Below, piece after piece: positions 1 to 7,655 of a stretch of 15,737 nucleotides of DNA (position 1 is its first letter; every line of letters begins with the position of its first letter). The notes below the pieces were generated by a model, which made no database searches, was not told the DNA's origin, and saw only the letters and a list, made by a program, of their open reading frames with translations. The stretch spans positions 1 to 15,737 of the forward strand of contig DATARS010000010.1 in the NCBI GenBank assembly GCA_036269455.1, given 5' to 3'. The position numbers and the translations under genes are program-made. The DNA comes from CF-96 sp036269455. GTDB taxonomy: Bacteria; Chloroflexota; Dormibacteria; Aeolococcales; Aeolococcaceae.

Positions 1-369
1 GCCGTGGTCGCCGACGAGGTCCGCCGCCTGGCGGAGCGCTCCAAGGCGTCGGCGGGGGAGATCGGCCGGATCATCGAGGGCGCGCAGTCGGAGACCAACG
101 CCACGGTGATGGCGATGGAGAAGGGGGCCAAGCAGATGGCCACCGGGCTGGCGCTGATGGAGGAGGTGGCGGTGAGCTGCGCCCGGGTGCGGCTGACCAG
201 CCAGCAGCAGCGCACCGCGACCGAGCAGGTGATGCAGGCGATGGAGCAGATCACCGCGGCGAGCACCCAGGTGTCGACCACCGCCCAGCAGATCGCCGCC
301 GCGGCGACCTCGCAGGCGGGGCTCGCCGCCGACCTCGACGAGTCCTTCACCGGGCGGAGGCGCGGCTGA
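1..369 (+). CDS. Methyl-accepting chemotaxis protein, C-terminal fragment (5' end outside window)
   Basis: This is the last 122 residues of a chemoreceptor whose start lies before the window. The fragment opens with AVVADEVRRLAERS, the very conserved segment just after the hairpin tip of the receptor signalling domain, where CheA and CheW dock. The rest is a long Ala/Gln/Thr-rich helix of the kind that carries methylation sites for CheR and CheB. It ends in Gly-Arg-Arg-Arg-Gly and has no NWETF-like CheR-tethering pentapeptide. The sensor domain and membrane segments are not visible, so the stimulus is unknown. The stop codon is one base before the cheA start, with a GGAGG at 356-360, so receptor and kinase are almost certainly co-transcribed. 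Family assignment is very secure. Its role as the Wsp-type receptor of the following operon is inferred from position. Confidence 0.95.
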   Translation, partial: AVVADEVRRLAERSKASAGEIGRIIEGAQSETNATVMAMEKGAKQMATGLALMEEVAVSCARVRLTSQQQRTATEQVMQAMEQITAASTQVSTTAQQIAAAATSQAGLAADLDESFTGRRRG

Positions 370-370
370 G

Positions 371-2479
371 GTGACCCTGTCCCGGGACCCGAGCCCGCCG
401 CCGGACCCCGAGGCCGAGGTCCCCTTCGGCCACGACCAGGAGTTCCGGGGCCTCTTCGCCGAGGAGGCGAGGACCCGCCTCGATACCCTGGCGGGCTCGC
501 TCCTGCGTCTCGAGGAGCAGGGCGGCGGCCCCGAGTTCGTCGCCATCCTGCTCCGCGAGCTGCACACGCTGAAGGGCGGCTCGGGGATGGTCGGGCTGCC
601 CCACGTCAGCCGGATCGCCCACGCCTTCGAGGACCTGCTCGAGCCCTACCGCGACGGCGCCCGGTCTCCCTCGCCGGCGGTGGTCGACACCGCGCTGCGG
701 GCGGTCGACGGACTGCGACGCATCATCGAGTCGGTCGCCCGGGCCGAGGACCACGCGGTCGTGGCCCGGCTGATCGAGGACGACCTGCTCACCGCCGGCC
801 TGCGCGACGCGACCACGGCCCCCGATGAGGTGGTGGTCGTCGCCGCCGTCCCCGAGGAGGCGGCATCGCTCCCCGACCTGACGCCGCCCGCACCCCGCTC
901 GGAGGCGCAGACCATCACCGTGCCGGTGGCGCGGCTCGACGAGCTGGTGCGCCTCGTGGGCGAGTCGGCGTCGGCGCTCATGCGCACCGGCCGGGTGCTG
1001 GGCGGCGCGATCGGGCGCGACCCCTCGGGCGTCACCGAGTTCCGGGACCTCTCGCGGACGCTCGCCGACCTGCAGGCGCTCACCATCCGGACCCGGATGG
1101 TCCCGGTGTCGACCATCGGCCATCCCCTGCGCCGCGCGGTGCGCGACCTCGCCCGCGCGCTCGGCAAGGAGGTGCGCTGGGAGATGGTCGGCGGCGACAC
1201 CGAGCTCGACCGCCGGGTGCTCGACCACCTCGCCGACCCGCTGCTCCATCTGGTCCGCAACGCCGTCGACCACGGGCTCGAGAGTCCGCAGGAGCGCATC
1301 GCCGCGGGCAAGCCGCGCCAGGGCGTGGTCCGGCTCCACGCCATGCAGCTCGGTCCCGAGGTGATCATCGCGGTGAGCGACGACGGCCGCGGCATCGACG
1401 TCGCCCGGGTCCACGAGGCGGCGCAGCCCCACGCCCCCGAGGTCGCCGAGCAGAGCGACGACGAGGCGCTCTACTCGATCTTCCGCGCCGGGCTGTCGAC
1501 CGCGCGCCAGCTCACCGAGGTCTCCGGCCGCGGGGTGGGACTCGACGTGGTGCGCGACAGCCTCCACAGCGTGCGCGGGCGCATCGAGGTGCGCAACCGC
1601 CCGGGCGCCGGCTGCGAGTTCCTCATCGCGGTCCCGATCACCCTCGCCGTCCTCCCCTGCCTGGTGGTCCGCTGCGGCGACAGCCGCTTCGCGATCCCGC
1701 GCCACGCCGTGGTCACCGCGGTGGCGCTCGACCCCGGGTCGGCCCTGCACGCCGGCGGTCCCATGGTCCGCGTCGGCGACCAGGCGGTGCCGCTCAGCGG
1801 GCTCCCCGAGACCCTCGGCGCCGGGGCGTGCGCCGGTGGCGGCGTCGCCGTGGTCGTCGCCGGGCTCACCCGCAGCCACGCCTTCCGGGTCGACGCACTC
1901 GACGGCCAGCAGGACGTGGTGATCAATGGGCTCGGCGACCTGCTCCCCCGGCTCGACGCCGTCGCCGGCGCGGGGATCGACGCCGACGGCTCGGTGCTCC
2001 TCGTCCTCGACCCCGCGGGGCTGCTGGAGCGCGCCCGGGTGACCCGCACCCCGGCCGCGCCCACGAGCGCACCCGCGGGGCCGGCGGCCGCGCCCCGACC
2101 CCGGGCGCAGAGCGTGCTGGTCGTCGACGACGCCCTCGCCGTCCGCGAGTTGCAGCGCGCCATCCTCGAGCGCGCCGGCTACGAGGTGCGCACCGCCAAC
2201 GACGGCGTCGAGGCGCTGGCGCTCCTCGCCGAGCGGCCGAGCGACCTCGTCGTCACCGACCTGGAGATGCCCCGGCTCGGCGGCTTCGAGCTCACCGAGG
2301 CGATCCGGGCGCAGCCGGGGGTGCGCAACGCCGCCGTCCTCATCCTCACCTCGCGCGGCGGCGAGGACGACCGCCGGCGCGGCCTCGAGGCCGGGGCCGA
2401 CGGCTACATCGTCAAGAGCTCCTTCGACCAGGCCGCCCTCCTCGACGCCGTCGGGCGGCTCCTCGGCCGGCCACGATGA
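371..2479 (+). CDS. cheA: Hybrid chemotaxis histidine kinase CheA with C-terminal receiver domain (WspE-like)
   Basis: This 702-residue cytoplasmic histidine kinase phosphorylates itself and then response regulators under receptor control. Domains in order are: Hpt/P1 (about 22-135) with phospho-accepting His65 in LHTLKGG; a short linker; P3 dimerisation helices (about 181-250); a P4 ATPase with N box HLVRNAVDHGLE (293-304), G1 box SDDGRGID (336-343) and G2 box GRGVGLDVV (386-394); a P5 CheW-like domain (about 425-553); an Ala/Pro linker; and a receiver (580-702). The receiver has Asp586/Asp587, phospho-acceptor Asp630, Thr660 and Lys682, all intact. The CheY/CheB-docking P2 domain of E. coli CheA is not recognisable between P1 and P3. 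The GTG start lies one base after the receptor stop. The stop overlaps cheB by 4 bases (ATGA). This hybrid layout is typical of Wsp and Frz-type alternative-function systems. Confidence 0.95.
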   Translation: MTLSRDPSPPPDPEAEVPFGHDQEFRGLFAEEARTRLDTLAGSLLRLEEQGGGPEFVAILLRELHTLKGGSGMVGLPHVSRIAHAFEDLLEPYRDGARSPSPAVVDTALRAVDGLRRIIESVARAEDHAVVARLIEDDLLTAGLRDATTAPDEVVVVAAVPEEAASLPDLTPPAPRSEAQTITVPVARLDELVRLVGESASALMRTGRVLGGAIGRDPSGVTEFRDLSRTLADLQALTIRTRMVPVSTIGHPLRRAVRDLARALGKEVRWEMVGGDTELDRRVLDHLADPLLHLVRNAVDHGLESPQERIAAGKPRQGVVRLHAMQLGPEVIIAVSDDGRGIDVARVHEAAQPHAPEVAEQSDDEALYSIFRAGLSTARQLTEVSGRGVGLDVVRDSLHSVRGRIEVRNRPGAGCEFLIAVPITLAVLPCLVVRCGDSRFAIPRHAVVTAVALDPGSALHAGGPMVRVGDQAVPLSGLPETLGAGACAGGGVAVVVAGLTRSHAFRVDALDGQQDVVINGLGDLLPRLDAVAGAGIDADGSVLLVLDPAGLLERARVTRTPAAPTSAPAGPAAAPRPRAQSVLVVDDALAVRELQRAILERAGYEVRTANDGVEALALLAERPSDLVVTDLEMPRLGGFELTEAIRAQPGVRNAAVLILTSRGGEDDRRRGLEAGADGYIVKSSFDQAALLDAVGRLLGRPR

Positions 2480-3489
2480 CCCGCCGCCGCATCTCGGTGC
2501 TCGTCGTCGGCGACGACCTCGCCTCGAACCGGGCGCTGCGCCAGGTCCTCGAGGCGGAGGGGGACATCGCCGTCGTCGCCGAGAGCCCGGTCGAGCGCGG
2601 GCCGCGCGCGGCGCACGCCCACGGGCCCGACCTGATCGCGCTCCAGATGCCCGGCGCGCGGCGCGAGGCCGAGCCCTGCCTCGACGCGATCCGCCAGGTG
2701 ATGGGCCACCTCCCCACCCCGATCCTGCTGATCACCCCCGCCGGGGGCGCGAGCGAGTCCTGCGCCGCCGCGGTCGCCGCCGGTGCACTGGAGGCGATGG
2801 CCTGGCCGGAGAGCTGGGAGGGCGGGCCGGGGACGCGGGTGCGCCGGCTGGCCCGCACGCTGAGCAGCGTGGTGGTGCTGCGCCACCCCGGCGGGCGCAC
2901 CGCCGTGGCCTCGGCGCGCGCCGGCACCCCGGTGGTGGGCATCGCCGCCTCCACCGGCGGGCCGCAGGCGCTCGCCCGGGTGCTCGGCGACCTCGGCGGG
3001 CTCGAGGCCGCGGTGCTCGTCGTCCAGCACATCCATGAGGACTTCGTCGAGGGCCTGGTCACCCTGATGCGCCGCGCCTCGGCGCTTCCGGTCGAGCTCG
3101 CCGACGCGACCCGGCCGCTGCGCGAGGGCGTCGTGCACGTCGCCCCGGCCAACCGCCACCTCCGTCTCGGGCCCCACCGCCGGGCGGCGTTCACCCTCGA
3201 GCCGGAGTCGCTCCACCGCCCCTCCGCCGACGTGCTCTTCCACTCGCTCGCCGAGCACGCAGGGGGGCTCGGCGTCGGCGTGGTGCTCACCGGGATGGGC
3301 GACGACGGCGCCGCCGGGCTGCTCGCGCTCCGCCGCGCCGGCGGGGTGACGATCGGGCAGGACGAGGCCTCCTGCGCCGTGTACGGGATGCCCCGCGCCG
3401 CCCAGCTCGCCGGAGCGCTCACCCACGTCACCCCGCTCGACGCCGTCGGTGCGGCGGTGCGGCGGGCGGTCGCCGCGGTGCGCCGGTGA
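2476..3489 (+). CDS. cheB: Protein-glutamate methylesterase CheB with degenerate receiver domain
   Basis: This 337-residue enzyme removes methyl groups from receptor glutamates (and usually deamidates glutamines). The C-terminal methylesterase domain (about 150-335) is intact, with catalytic Ser159 in GIAASTGGP, His185 in VVQHIHEDF and Asp277 in LTGMGDDGAAG. The N-terminal domain (about 5-125) has a receiver-like outline but lacks key residues. The usual acidic pair reads VVGDD, the phospho-Asp segment reads PDLIALQMPG with no Asp at the acceptor site, and the conserved Lys position reads MAWPES. Phosphorylation by CheA therefore looks impossible at the normal site. The start is the ATG that overlaps the cheA stop by 4 bases. 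An in-frame extension upstream exists but has only compositional, Arg/Pro-rich sequence, so it was not used. The gene overlaps cheR by 4 bases (GTGA). Confidence 0.93.
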   Translation: MTRRRISVLVVGDDLASNRALRQVLEAEGDIAVVAESPVERGPRAAHAHGPDLIALQMPGARREAEPCLDAIRQVMGHLPTPILLITPAGGASESCAAAVAAGALEAMAWPESWEGGPGTRVRRLARTLSSVVVLRHPGGRTAVASARAGTPVVGIAASTGGPQALARVLGDLGGLEAAVLVVQHIHEDFVEGLVTLMRRASALPVELADATRPLREGVVHVAPANRHLRLGPHRRAAFTLEPESLHRPSADVLFHSLAEHAGGLGVGVVLTGMGDDGAAGLLALRRAGGVTIGQDEASCAVYGMPRAAQLAGALTHVTPLDAVGAAVRRAVAAVRR

Positions 3490-4682
3490 TCGCGGCCGCC
3501 CGCGTCCGGGCCGAGGTGGCGCTGGCCCATGTCCTCGGGCTGCGCGTCGAGGGATCGATGCGCGCGCGGCTCGAGCGCTGCCTGCGCGAGGCCGCCGCCG
3601 CGGCACAGCTCGGTGTCGAGGAGTTCAGCGTGCGGCTCGACGATCCCACCCTGCTCCAGGTCCTCGTCGACCGGGTGACCGTCCAGGAGAGCTGGTTCTT
3701 CCGCGAGCCCGCCCACTTCGACGGGCTCGCCGGCCAGGTGCTCCCCGCGCTCGCCGGCCGGTCGGTCACGGTGTGGTGCGCCGGCTGCGCCAACGGGCAG
3801 GAGGTCTACAGCGTCGCCATGGTGCTCGCCGAGTCCGGCCTCGCCGGCTGGCGCGTCCTCGCCACCGACGTCTCCGGTGCCGCCCTGGCGCGGACCCGCG
3901 CGGGGCGCTACACGGAGAGCGAGCTGCGCGGCCTCGACGGCGAGCGCCGCCGCCGCTGGCTGCGCCGCGCCGGCGACGGCTGGGAGGTGCTCCCCGAGCT
4001 GCGCGAGCGCGTCGACGTCGAGCGCAACAACCTCGTCCTCGACCAGCCGCCGGTCGAGCCGGGGGAGTGCGACGTGGTCTTCTGCCGCAACGTGCTCATC
4101 TACCTCCGCCCCGAGGAGGCGGCGGCGGTGCTGCGGCGGATGGCCCGGGTGCTCGCCCTCGGGCGCCACCTCTTCCTCGCCTCGGCGGACTTCCCCGGCC
4201 GGCCGGCCGACGGGCTCGAGGTGGTGCGTCTCGGCGAGGCCTTCGCCTACCGGCGCGGCGATCCCGTCGCCGTGCCCTCCCGCCCCGCGCCGGCGGCGAC
4301 CGTCGTGCGCCGGCCCGCCCCGGCGCCGCGCCGCAGCCCCGCGGTCCGGGCCGCCACCGCCGCGGTGGCGACCGCCCCGGCGCCGGACATCGCCGCCCTC
4401 CTCGACGCCGGCGAGCGCGCCTACGCGGCGGCGGATCTCGACACCGCGATCCGCGCCTTCCGGCAGGCCACGTGCCTCGAGCCCGATCACCCGATGGCGC
4501 ACACCTGTCTCGCCCTCGCCCTCGAGGCGGCGGGCGAGGGGGTCGCGGCCGCGCGGGCCTTCTCCGCGGCGCGCTCGGCGCTCGCACGGTCCGGTGGCGG
4601 CGGCGTCGAGTTGGGCCTCGACGGCTTCCACCACGAGGAGCTCGCCTCCTTCCTCGCCACACGACTGGGGACACGGCCATGA
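3486..4682 (+). CDS. cheR: CheR-type chemoreceptor methyltransferase with C-terminal TPR-like domain (WspC-like)
   Basis: This 398-residue protein transfers methyl groups from S-adenosylmethionine to receptor glutamates. Its N-terminal helical part carries VTVQESWFFRE (64-74), the variant of the CheR TxNETxFFRE motif seen in TPR-containing CheRs. The SAM-binding core has VWCAGCANGQEVYSVAM (96-112), LATDVSGAALARTRAGRY (125-142) and DVVFCRNVLIYL (196-207). A Pro/Ala-rich linker (about 262-300) leads to a helical repeat with TPR character (about 303-368), including AYAAADLDTAIRAFRQATCLEPDH. CheR enzymes with a fused TPR are typical of Wsp and other alternative-function systems, where the TPR tethers the enzyme to the array. 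The GTG start overlaps the cheB stop by 4 bases. The stop overlaps the next start (ATGA). Confidence 0.93.
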   Translation: MIAAARVRAEVALAHVLGLRVEGSMRARLERCLREAAAAAQLGVEEFSVRLDDPTLLQVLVDRVTVQESWFFREPAHFDGLAGQVLPALAGRSVTVWCAGCANGQEVYSVAMVLAESGLAGWRVLATDVSGAALARTRAGRYTESELRGLDGERRRRWLRRAGDGWEVLPELRERVDVERNNLVLDQPPVEPGECDVVFCRNVLIYLRPEEAAAVLRRMARVLALGRHLFLASADFPGRPADGLEVVRLGEAFAYRRGDPVAVPSRPAPAATVVRRPAPAPRRSPAVRAATAAVATAPAPDIAALLDAGERAYAAADLDTAIRAFRQATCLEPDHPMAHTCLALALEAAGEGVAAARAFSAARSALARSGGGGVELGLDGFHHEELASFLATRLGTRP

Positions 4683-5071
4683 CGACGGTGGTGCGCTTCC
4701 GGATCGCGGGCGGCGAGTACGCCGTGCCCGTCGAGCAGGCTCGCGAGGTGCGGCCCGCCGCCGAGCTGGTTCCCCTGGCCACCTCTCGCGAGGGCGTCGC
4801 CGGCCTGCTCCCCTGGAGCGGGGGCGCGCTGAGCGTCGCCAGCGTCCTCGGTGCGGGGGGCCTCCACGTCCTGGTCCTCGACTCCGCGGCCGGACCCTTC
4901 GGCCTGCTCGCCGACGAGGTGACCGGCGTCGCCTCGCTCGATCGCGACGGCGGCGGCGGAGCGCCCTCCGGGCAGGAGCTCGCCCTGGTGTCGGGGACGG
5001 TGCGGACCCCCGACGGCCACCTCGTCCAGCTCGTCGACGTCGCCGCCCTCGGCGGGTGGTTGCGCCGGTGA
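4679..5071 (+). CDS. cheW: CheW-like coupling protein, compact form
   Basis: This 130-residue protein is read as a CheW adaptor that links receptor tips to the CheA P5 domain. Family features are the opening strand TTVVRFRIAGGEYAVPVEQAREV (2-24), the central FGLLADEVTGV (74-84) and a closing LVSGTVRTPDGHLVQLVDV region (103-121). It is shorter than the usual 150-170 residues. The stretch that normally carries the NLRG-type Arg and the following PVVDL strand reads VAGLLPWSGGALSVASVLG (40-58), so that Arg is absent. The ATG start overlaps cheR by 4 bases, and the stop overlaps the cyclase gene by 4 bases. Wsp systems normally have two CheW proteins. Only this one is in the window, and another could lie upstream of the receptor. 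Confidence 0.85.
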   Translation: MTTVVRFRIAGGEYAVPVEQAREVRPAAELVPLATSREGVAGLLPWSGGALSVASVLGAGGLHVLVLDSAAGPFGLLADEVTGVASLDRDGGGGAPSGQELALVSGTVRTPDGHLVQLVDVAALGGWLRR

Positions 5072-5991
5072 GCGCCACCATCCTCATCGCCGACGACTCC
5101 CGGGTCGTCCGCGCCATGCTCCGCCACCACCTCGAGCTGCGCGGGTTCCGCGTCGCCGAGGCGGTCGACGGCGGCGAGGCGGTGCGGCTCAGCCGGGTGG
5201 TCTGGCCCGACGTGATCCTGCTCGACATCATGATGCCCGTCCTCGACGGGTACGGCACCCTCCAGGCGCTGCGCGCCGACCCGGAGATGCGCGACGTGCC
5301 GGTGGTCTTCCTCACCGCGCGGGCGAGCACCGAGGACGTGGTCGAGGGACTGCGGCTGGGGGCGCACGACTATCTCGGCAAGCCCTTCGTGCCGAGCGAG
5401 CTGATCGCCAGGGTCAACGCCGCGCTGCGGGTCAAGCAGCTCCAGGACGAGCTGCGGCAGCGCAACCGCGAGCTCGAGCGGGTCACCCGGACCGACGCGC
5501 TGACCGGGCTCTTCAACCGCCGCCACCTCGAGGAGCGGCTCGCCGAGATGGTGAGCCTCGCGCGCCGGTCCGGGCATCCGGTCGGTGTCCTGATGCTCGA
5601 CCTCGACCGGTTCAAGGCGATCAACGACACCGCCGGCCACGCCGTCGGCGACACCGTGCTCCGAGCCGTCGCCGAGCGGCTTCGCGCCGAGGTGCGCCGC
5701 GAGGACGTCGCCGGCCGCTGGGGCGGCGAGGAGTTCGTCGTCCTCTTCGATCCCACCCGGGTGGACCACGCCGAGGTGGTCGCCGAGCGCATCTGCCGCC
5801 GCGTCGGCGACGAGCCCATCACCCTGGAGACGGGCAGGACGGTCGACGTCACCGTGAGCATCGGCTGCGCGGTCGGCATGGAGCACGGCGAGGAGCTGCT
5901 CCACCGCGCCGACGCCGCCCTCTACCAGGCCAAGGCGCTGGGCCGCGACCGCGTGGTCATCGCGTCCGCCGACCGTCCGCTCGGGGTCTGA
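5068..5991 (+). CDS. Response-regulator diguanylate cyclase (receiver-GGDEF, WspR-like)
   Basis: This 307-residue enzyme makes cyclic-di-GMP from two GTP when its receiver is phosphorylated, and is the likely output of the operon. The receiver (1-122) has Asp9/Asp10, phospho-acceptor Asp53 in LLDIMMP, Thr83 and Lys105, all canonical. A short charged coiled-coil stalk (about 121-141, LQDELRQRNRELERV) leads into the GGDEF domain (about 143-301), with the active-site loop GGEEF at 219-223. Five residues before this loop is RxxD (Arg210 to Asp213), the product-inhibition I-site. The same stalk and GGEEF occur in PleD and WspR-type enzymes. The GTG start overlaps the cheW stop by 4 bases. The gene converges on rny, with only 34 bases between the stop codons. 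Catalytic and allosteric residues are all present, so an active, feedback-inhibited cyclase is expected. Confidence 0.95.
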   Translation: MSATILIADDSRVVRAMLRHHLELRGFRVAEAVDGGEAVRLSRVVWPDVILLDIMMPVLDGYGTLQALRADPEMRDVPVVFLTARASTEDVVEGLRLGAHDYLGKPFVPSELIARVNAALRVKQLQDELRQRNRELERVTRTDALTGLFNRRHLEERLAEMVSLARRSGHPVGVLMLDLDRFKAINDTAGHAVGDTVLRAVAERLRAEVRREDVAGRWGGEEFVVLFDPTRVDHAEVVAERICRRVGDEPITLETGRTVDVTVSIGCAVGMEHGEELLHRADAALYQAKALGRDRVVIASADRPLGV

Positions 5992-6025
5992 CCACGACCG
6001 CCTCCGGTTCTGGTCGCGGACGGCG

Positions 6026-7543
6026 CTAACTCGCGGTCGCGGTCGCGCTGGTCTCGCGGATGACCGTCACCTTGATCATCCCCGGGTAGGTCATCTCCGC
6101 CTCGATCTCCCGGGCGATCTCCGCGCAGAGGCCGGGGACCTGGTCGTCGGGCACCGAGTCCGGACGCACCGCGACGCGCACCTCGCGGCCCGCCTGCATG
6201 GGGAAGGCGCGCTCGACGCCGCTGTGGCGGGTGGCGATCTGCTGCAGCTGCTCGAGGCGCTGCAGGTAGGTGGTGAGGGTGTCGCGCCGGGCTCCGGGGC
6301 GCGAGGCGGAGATGGCGTCGGCGCAGATGGTCAGCATCGCCAGGTCGGTGGAGGGCTCCTCGTCGAAGTGGTGCGCCTTGACCGCGTGCACGATGCCGGC
6401 GTCGATGCCCATCAGCGCGAGCAGCTCGCCGCCGATGATCGCGTGCGAGCCCTCGACGTCGTGGTCGACCGCCTTGCCGATGTCGTGGAGCAGCCCGGCG
6501 GAGCGCGCCTCGGTGGGGTCGAGGCGGAGCTCGGCGGCGAGCATGGAGCAGAGGTAGCCGGTCTCCTGGCAGTGGAGCAGAGCGTTCTGGCCGTAGGAGA
6601 AGCGGTAGTGGAGGGTGCCGAGCAGCTCGGCCAGCTCGGGACGGCCCTCCATGCGCATCTCCCAGAGGGCGCGCTCGCCGAGGACGGTGATCTCGCGGTG
6701 CAGGTCGCGGCGGGTGCGCAGCAGCATCGGGGCGACGTCCTCGGCGCGCAGGTGCCGGTCGAGCGCCTCGATCGACGCCTGCCGCGCCACCTCGCGGCCG
6801 ACCGGGTCGAGGCCGCGCAGGGACGCCTGGTTGCGCTCGGGATCGATGCCCAGGTCGGTCGCGGTGCCCTCGGCGACCGCGCTCAGCGCGCCGATCAGCC
6901 GCTCGCGCTCGGCGTCGTCGAGACCCTCGAGGGCGAGCGGGGTGGCGCGGGGGGCGCCGTCGGTGTGGCTGACGTCCATCCTCTGGATGGCGTCGGCGAG
7001 CTGCATCCGGGCGGTGGGGACGAGGTCGCCGACCAGGCCGTTGACCGCCCGGCCGACGCGGCCGCCGTGGTCGCCGGCGAGGTCGCCCTCGAGCGCGGCG
7101 AGCACCGTCGCCTCCGCCCGCGGACGGTCCAGGGCGGCGACCTGCTCGAGGCGCAGCCCGATCTCGTCGCGGGATCGGGTGACCTCGGCCTGCTCGGCGT
7201 CGAGCTCCGCCCGCTCCTGGTCGAGCGCCTCGCGCCGCTCCTCGGCGACCCGGCGCCGCTCCTGGAGCGCGCGGCTGCGCTCCTCGAGGCTGCTCTCCCG
7301 CTCCTCGAGCGTGACCTGGCGCTCGGCGAGCTCGTCCATCACCGCGCTGCGTTCCGCGATCGCCTCGGTGCGCGCCTGGGCGACCACCGCGGCCGCCTGG
7401 GAGCGCGCCTCGACCAGCGCGATTCGCGCCGCCGCCGCTCCGCTCGGCGCCTCCGGCGGCCTGCTCGCCCTCAGCCCCCGGGCGGCGATCGCCGCGGCGG
7501 CGATGAGCAGCGCCACGCTGATGACAAGAAGTGCGAGCTCCAT
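6026..7543 (-). CDS. rny: Ribonuclease Y (rny) with apparent loss of the KH-domain GxxG loop
   Basis: This 505-residue membrane-anchored endoribonuclease starts mRNA decay in bacteria that lack RNase E as the main initiator. Residues 2-22 form one hydrophobic N-terminal anchor. A Glu/Arg-rich coiled coil follows (about 40-135). A KH-like region (about 185-262) precedes the HD domain (about 305-400). The HD domain is canonical, with SYGQN (316-320), His324, the metal pair His353-Asp354 in LLHDIGKAVDHDVEGSH, and SASRPGARRDTL (412-423). The C-terminus YPGMIKVTVIRET is also typical. In the KH region the family motif IIGREGRN is replaced by LIG followed directly by ALSAV (216-223), about four residues shorter. 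I chose the ATG at 7543 because AGAGG (7551-7555) lies 7 bases upstream. A 10-residue in-frame extension has no such signal. The protein is close to the usual 510-520 residues. Confidence 0.95.
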   Translation of the reverse strand: MELALLVISVALLIAAAAIAARGLRASRPPEAPSGAAAARIALVEARSQAAAVVAQARTEAIAERSAVMDELAERQVTLEERESSLEERSRALQERRRVAEERREALDQERAELDAEQAEVTRSRDEIGLRLEQVAALDRPRAEATVLAALEGDLAGDHGGRVGRAVNGLVGDLVPTARMQLADAIQRMDVSHTDGAPRATPLALEGLDDAERERLIGALSAVAEGTATDLGIDPERNQASLRGLDPVGREVARQASIEALDRHLRAEDVAPMLLRTRRDLHREITVLGERALWEMRMEGRPELAELLGTLHYRFSYGQNALLHCQETGYLCSMLAAELRLDPTEARSAGLLHDIGKAVDHDVEGSHAIIGGELLALMGIDAGIVHAVKAHHFDEEPSTDLAMLTICADAISASRPGARRDTLTTYLQRLEQLQQIATRHSGVERAFPMQAGREVRVAVRPDSVPDDQVPGLCAEIAREIEAEMTYPGMIKVTVIRETSATATAS

Positions 7544-7578
7544 GACCAAACCTCTGGGCGCTGACGCGCCCAATAGTA

Positions 7579-7591
7579 GGGGGAGTCCCCC
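7579..7591 (-). promoter_or_regulatory. GGGGG-AGT-CCCCC hairpin in the rny leader
   Basis: A perfect 5-bp G/C stem with a 3-base loop lies 35-48 bases upstream of the rny ATG, after the end of the LysR gene. If rny has its own transcript, this would be in its 5' leader. There is no T-run, so it does not look like a simple terminator. A regulatory role is inference only. Confidence 0.3.
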
Positions 7592-7655
7592 AGGCCATCA
7601 TCTCGTTCGTCGATGACCGCCTTCCCCCTGGTTCGCGGCGACTCTACTTGTCTTC

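Noticed and set aside
2412..5330. A 972-codon open frame antisense to the cheA end, cheB, cheR, cheW and cyclase genes
   Set aside because: The translation is Arg/Ser/Pro/Gly-rich composition noise. The + strand genes carry intact catalytic motifs and tidy 4-base overlaps.
5992..6025. Possible terminator between the cyclase and rny genes (CGACC 5995-5999 with GGTCG 6012-6016)
   Set aside because: The stem is only 5 bp with a 12-base loop and no T-run, which is not distinguishable from chance here.
6224..7564. A 446-codon open frame on the + strand across rny
   Set aside because: It is compositional sequence rich in Gly, Leu and Ala with no motif. The opposite strand encodes a clear RNase Y with an HD domain.
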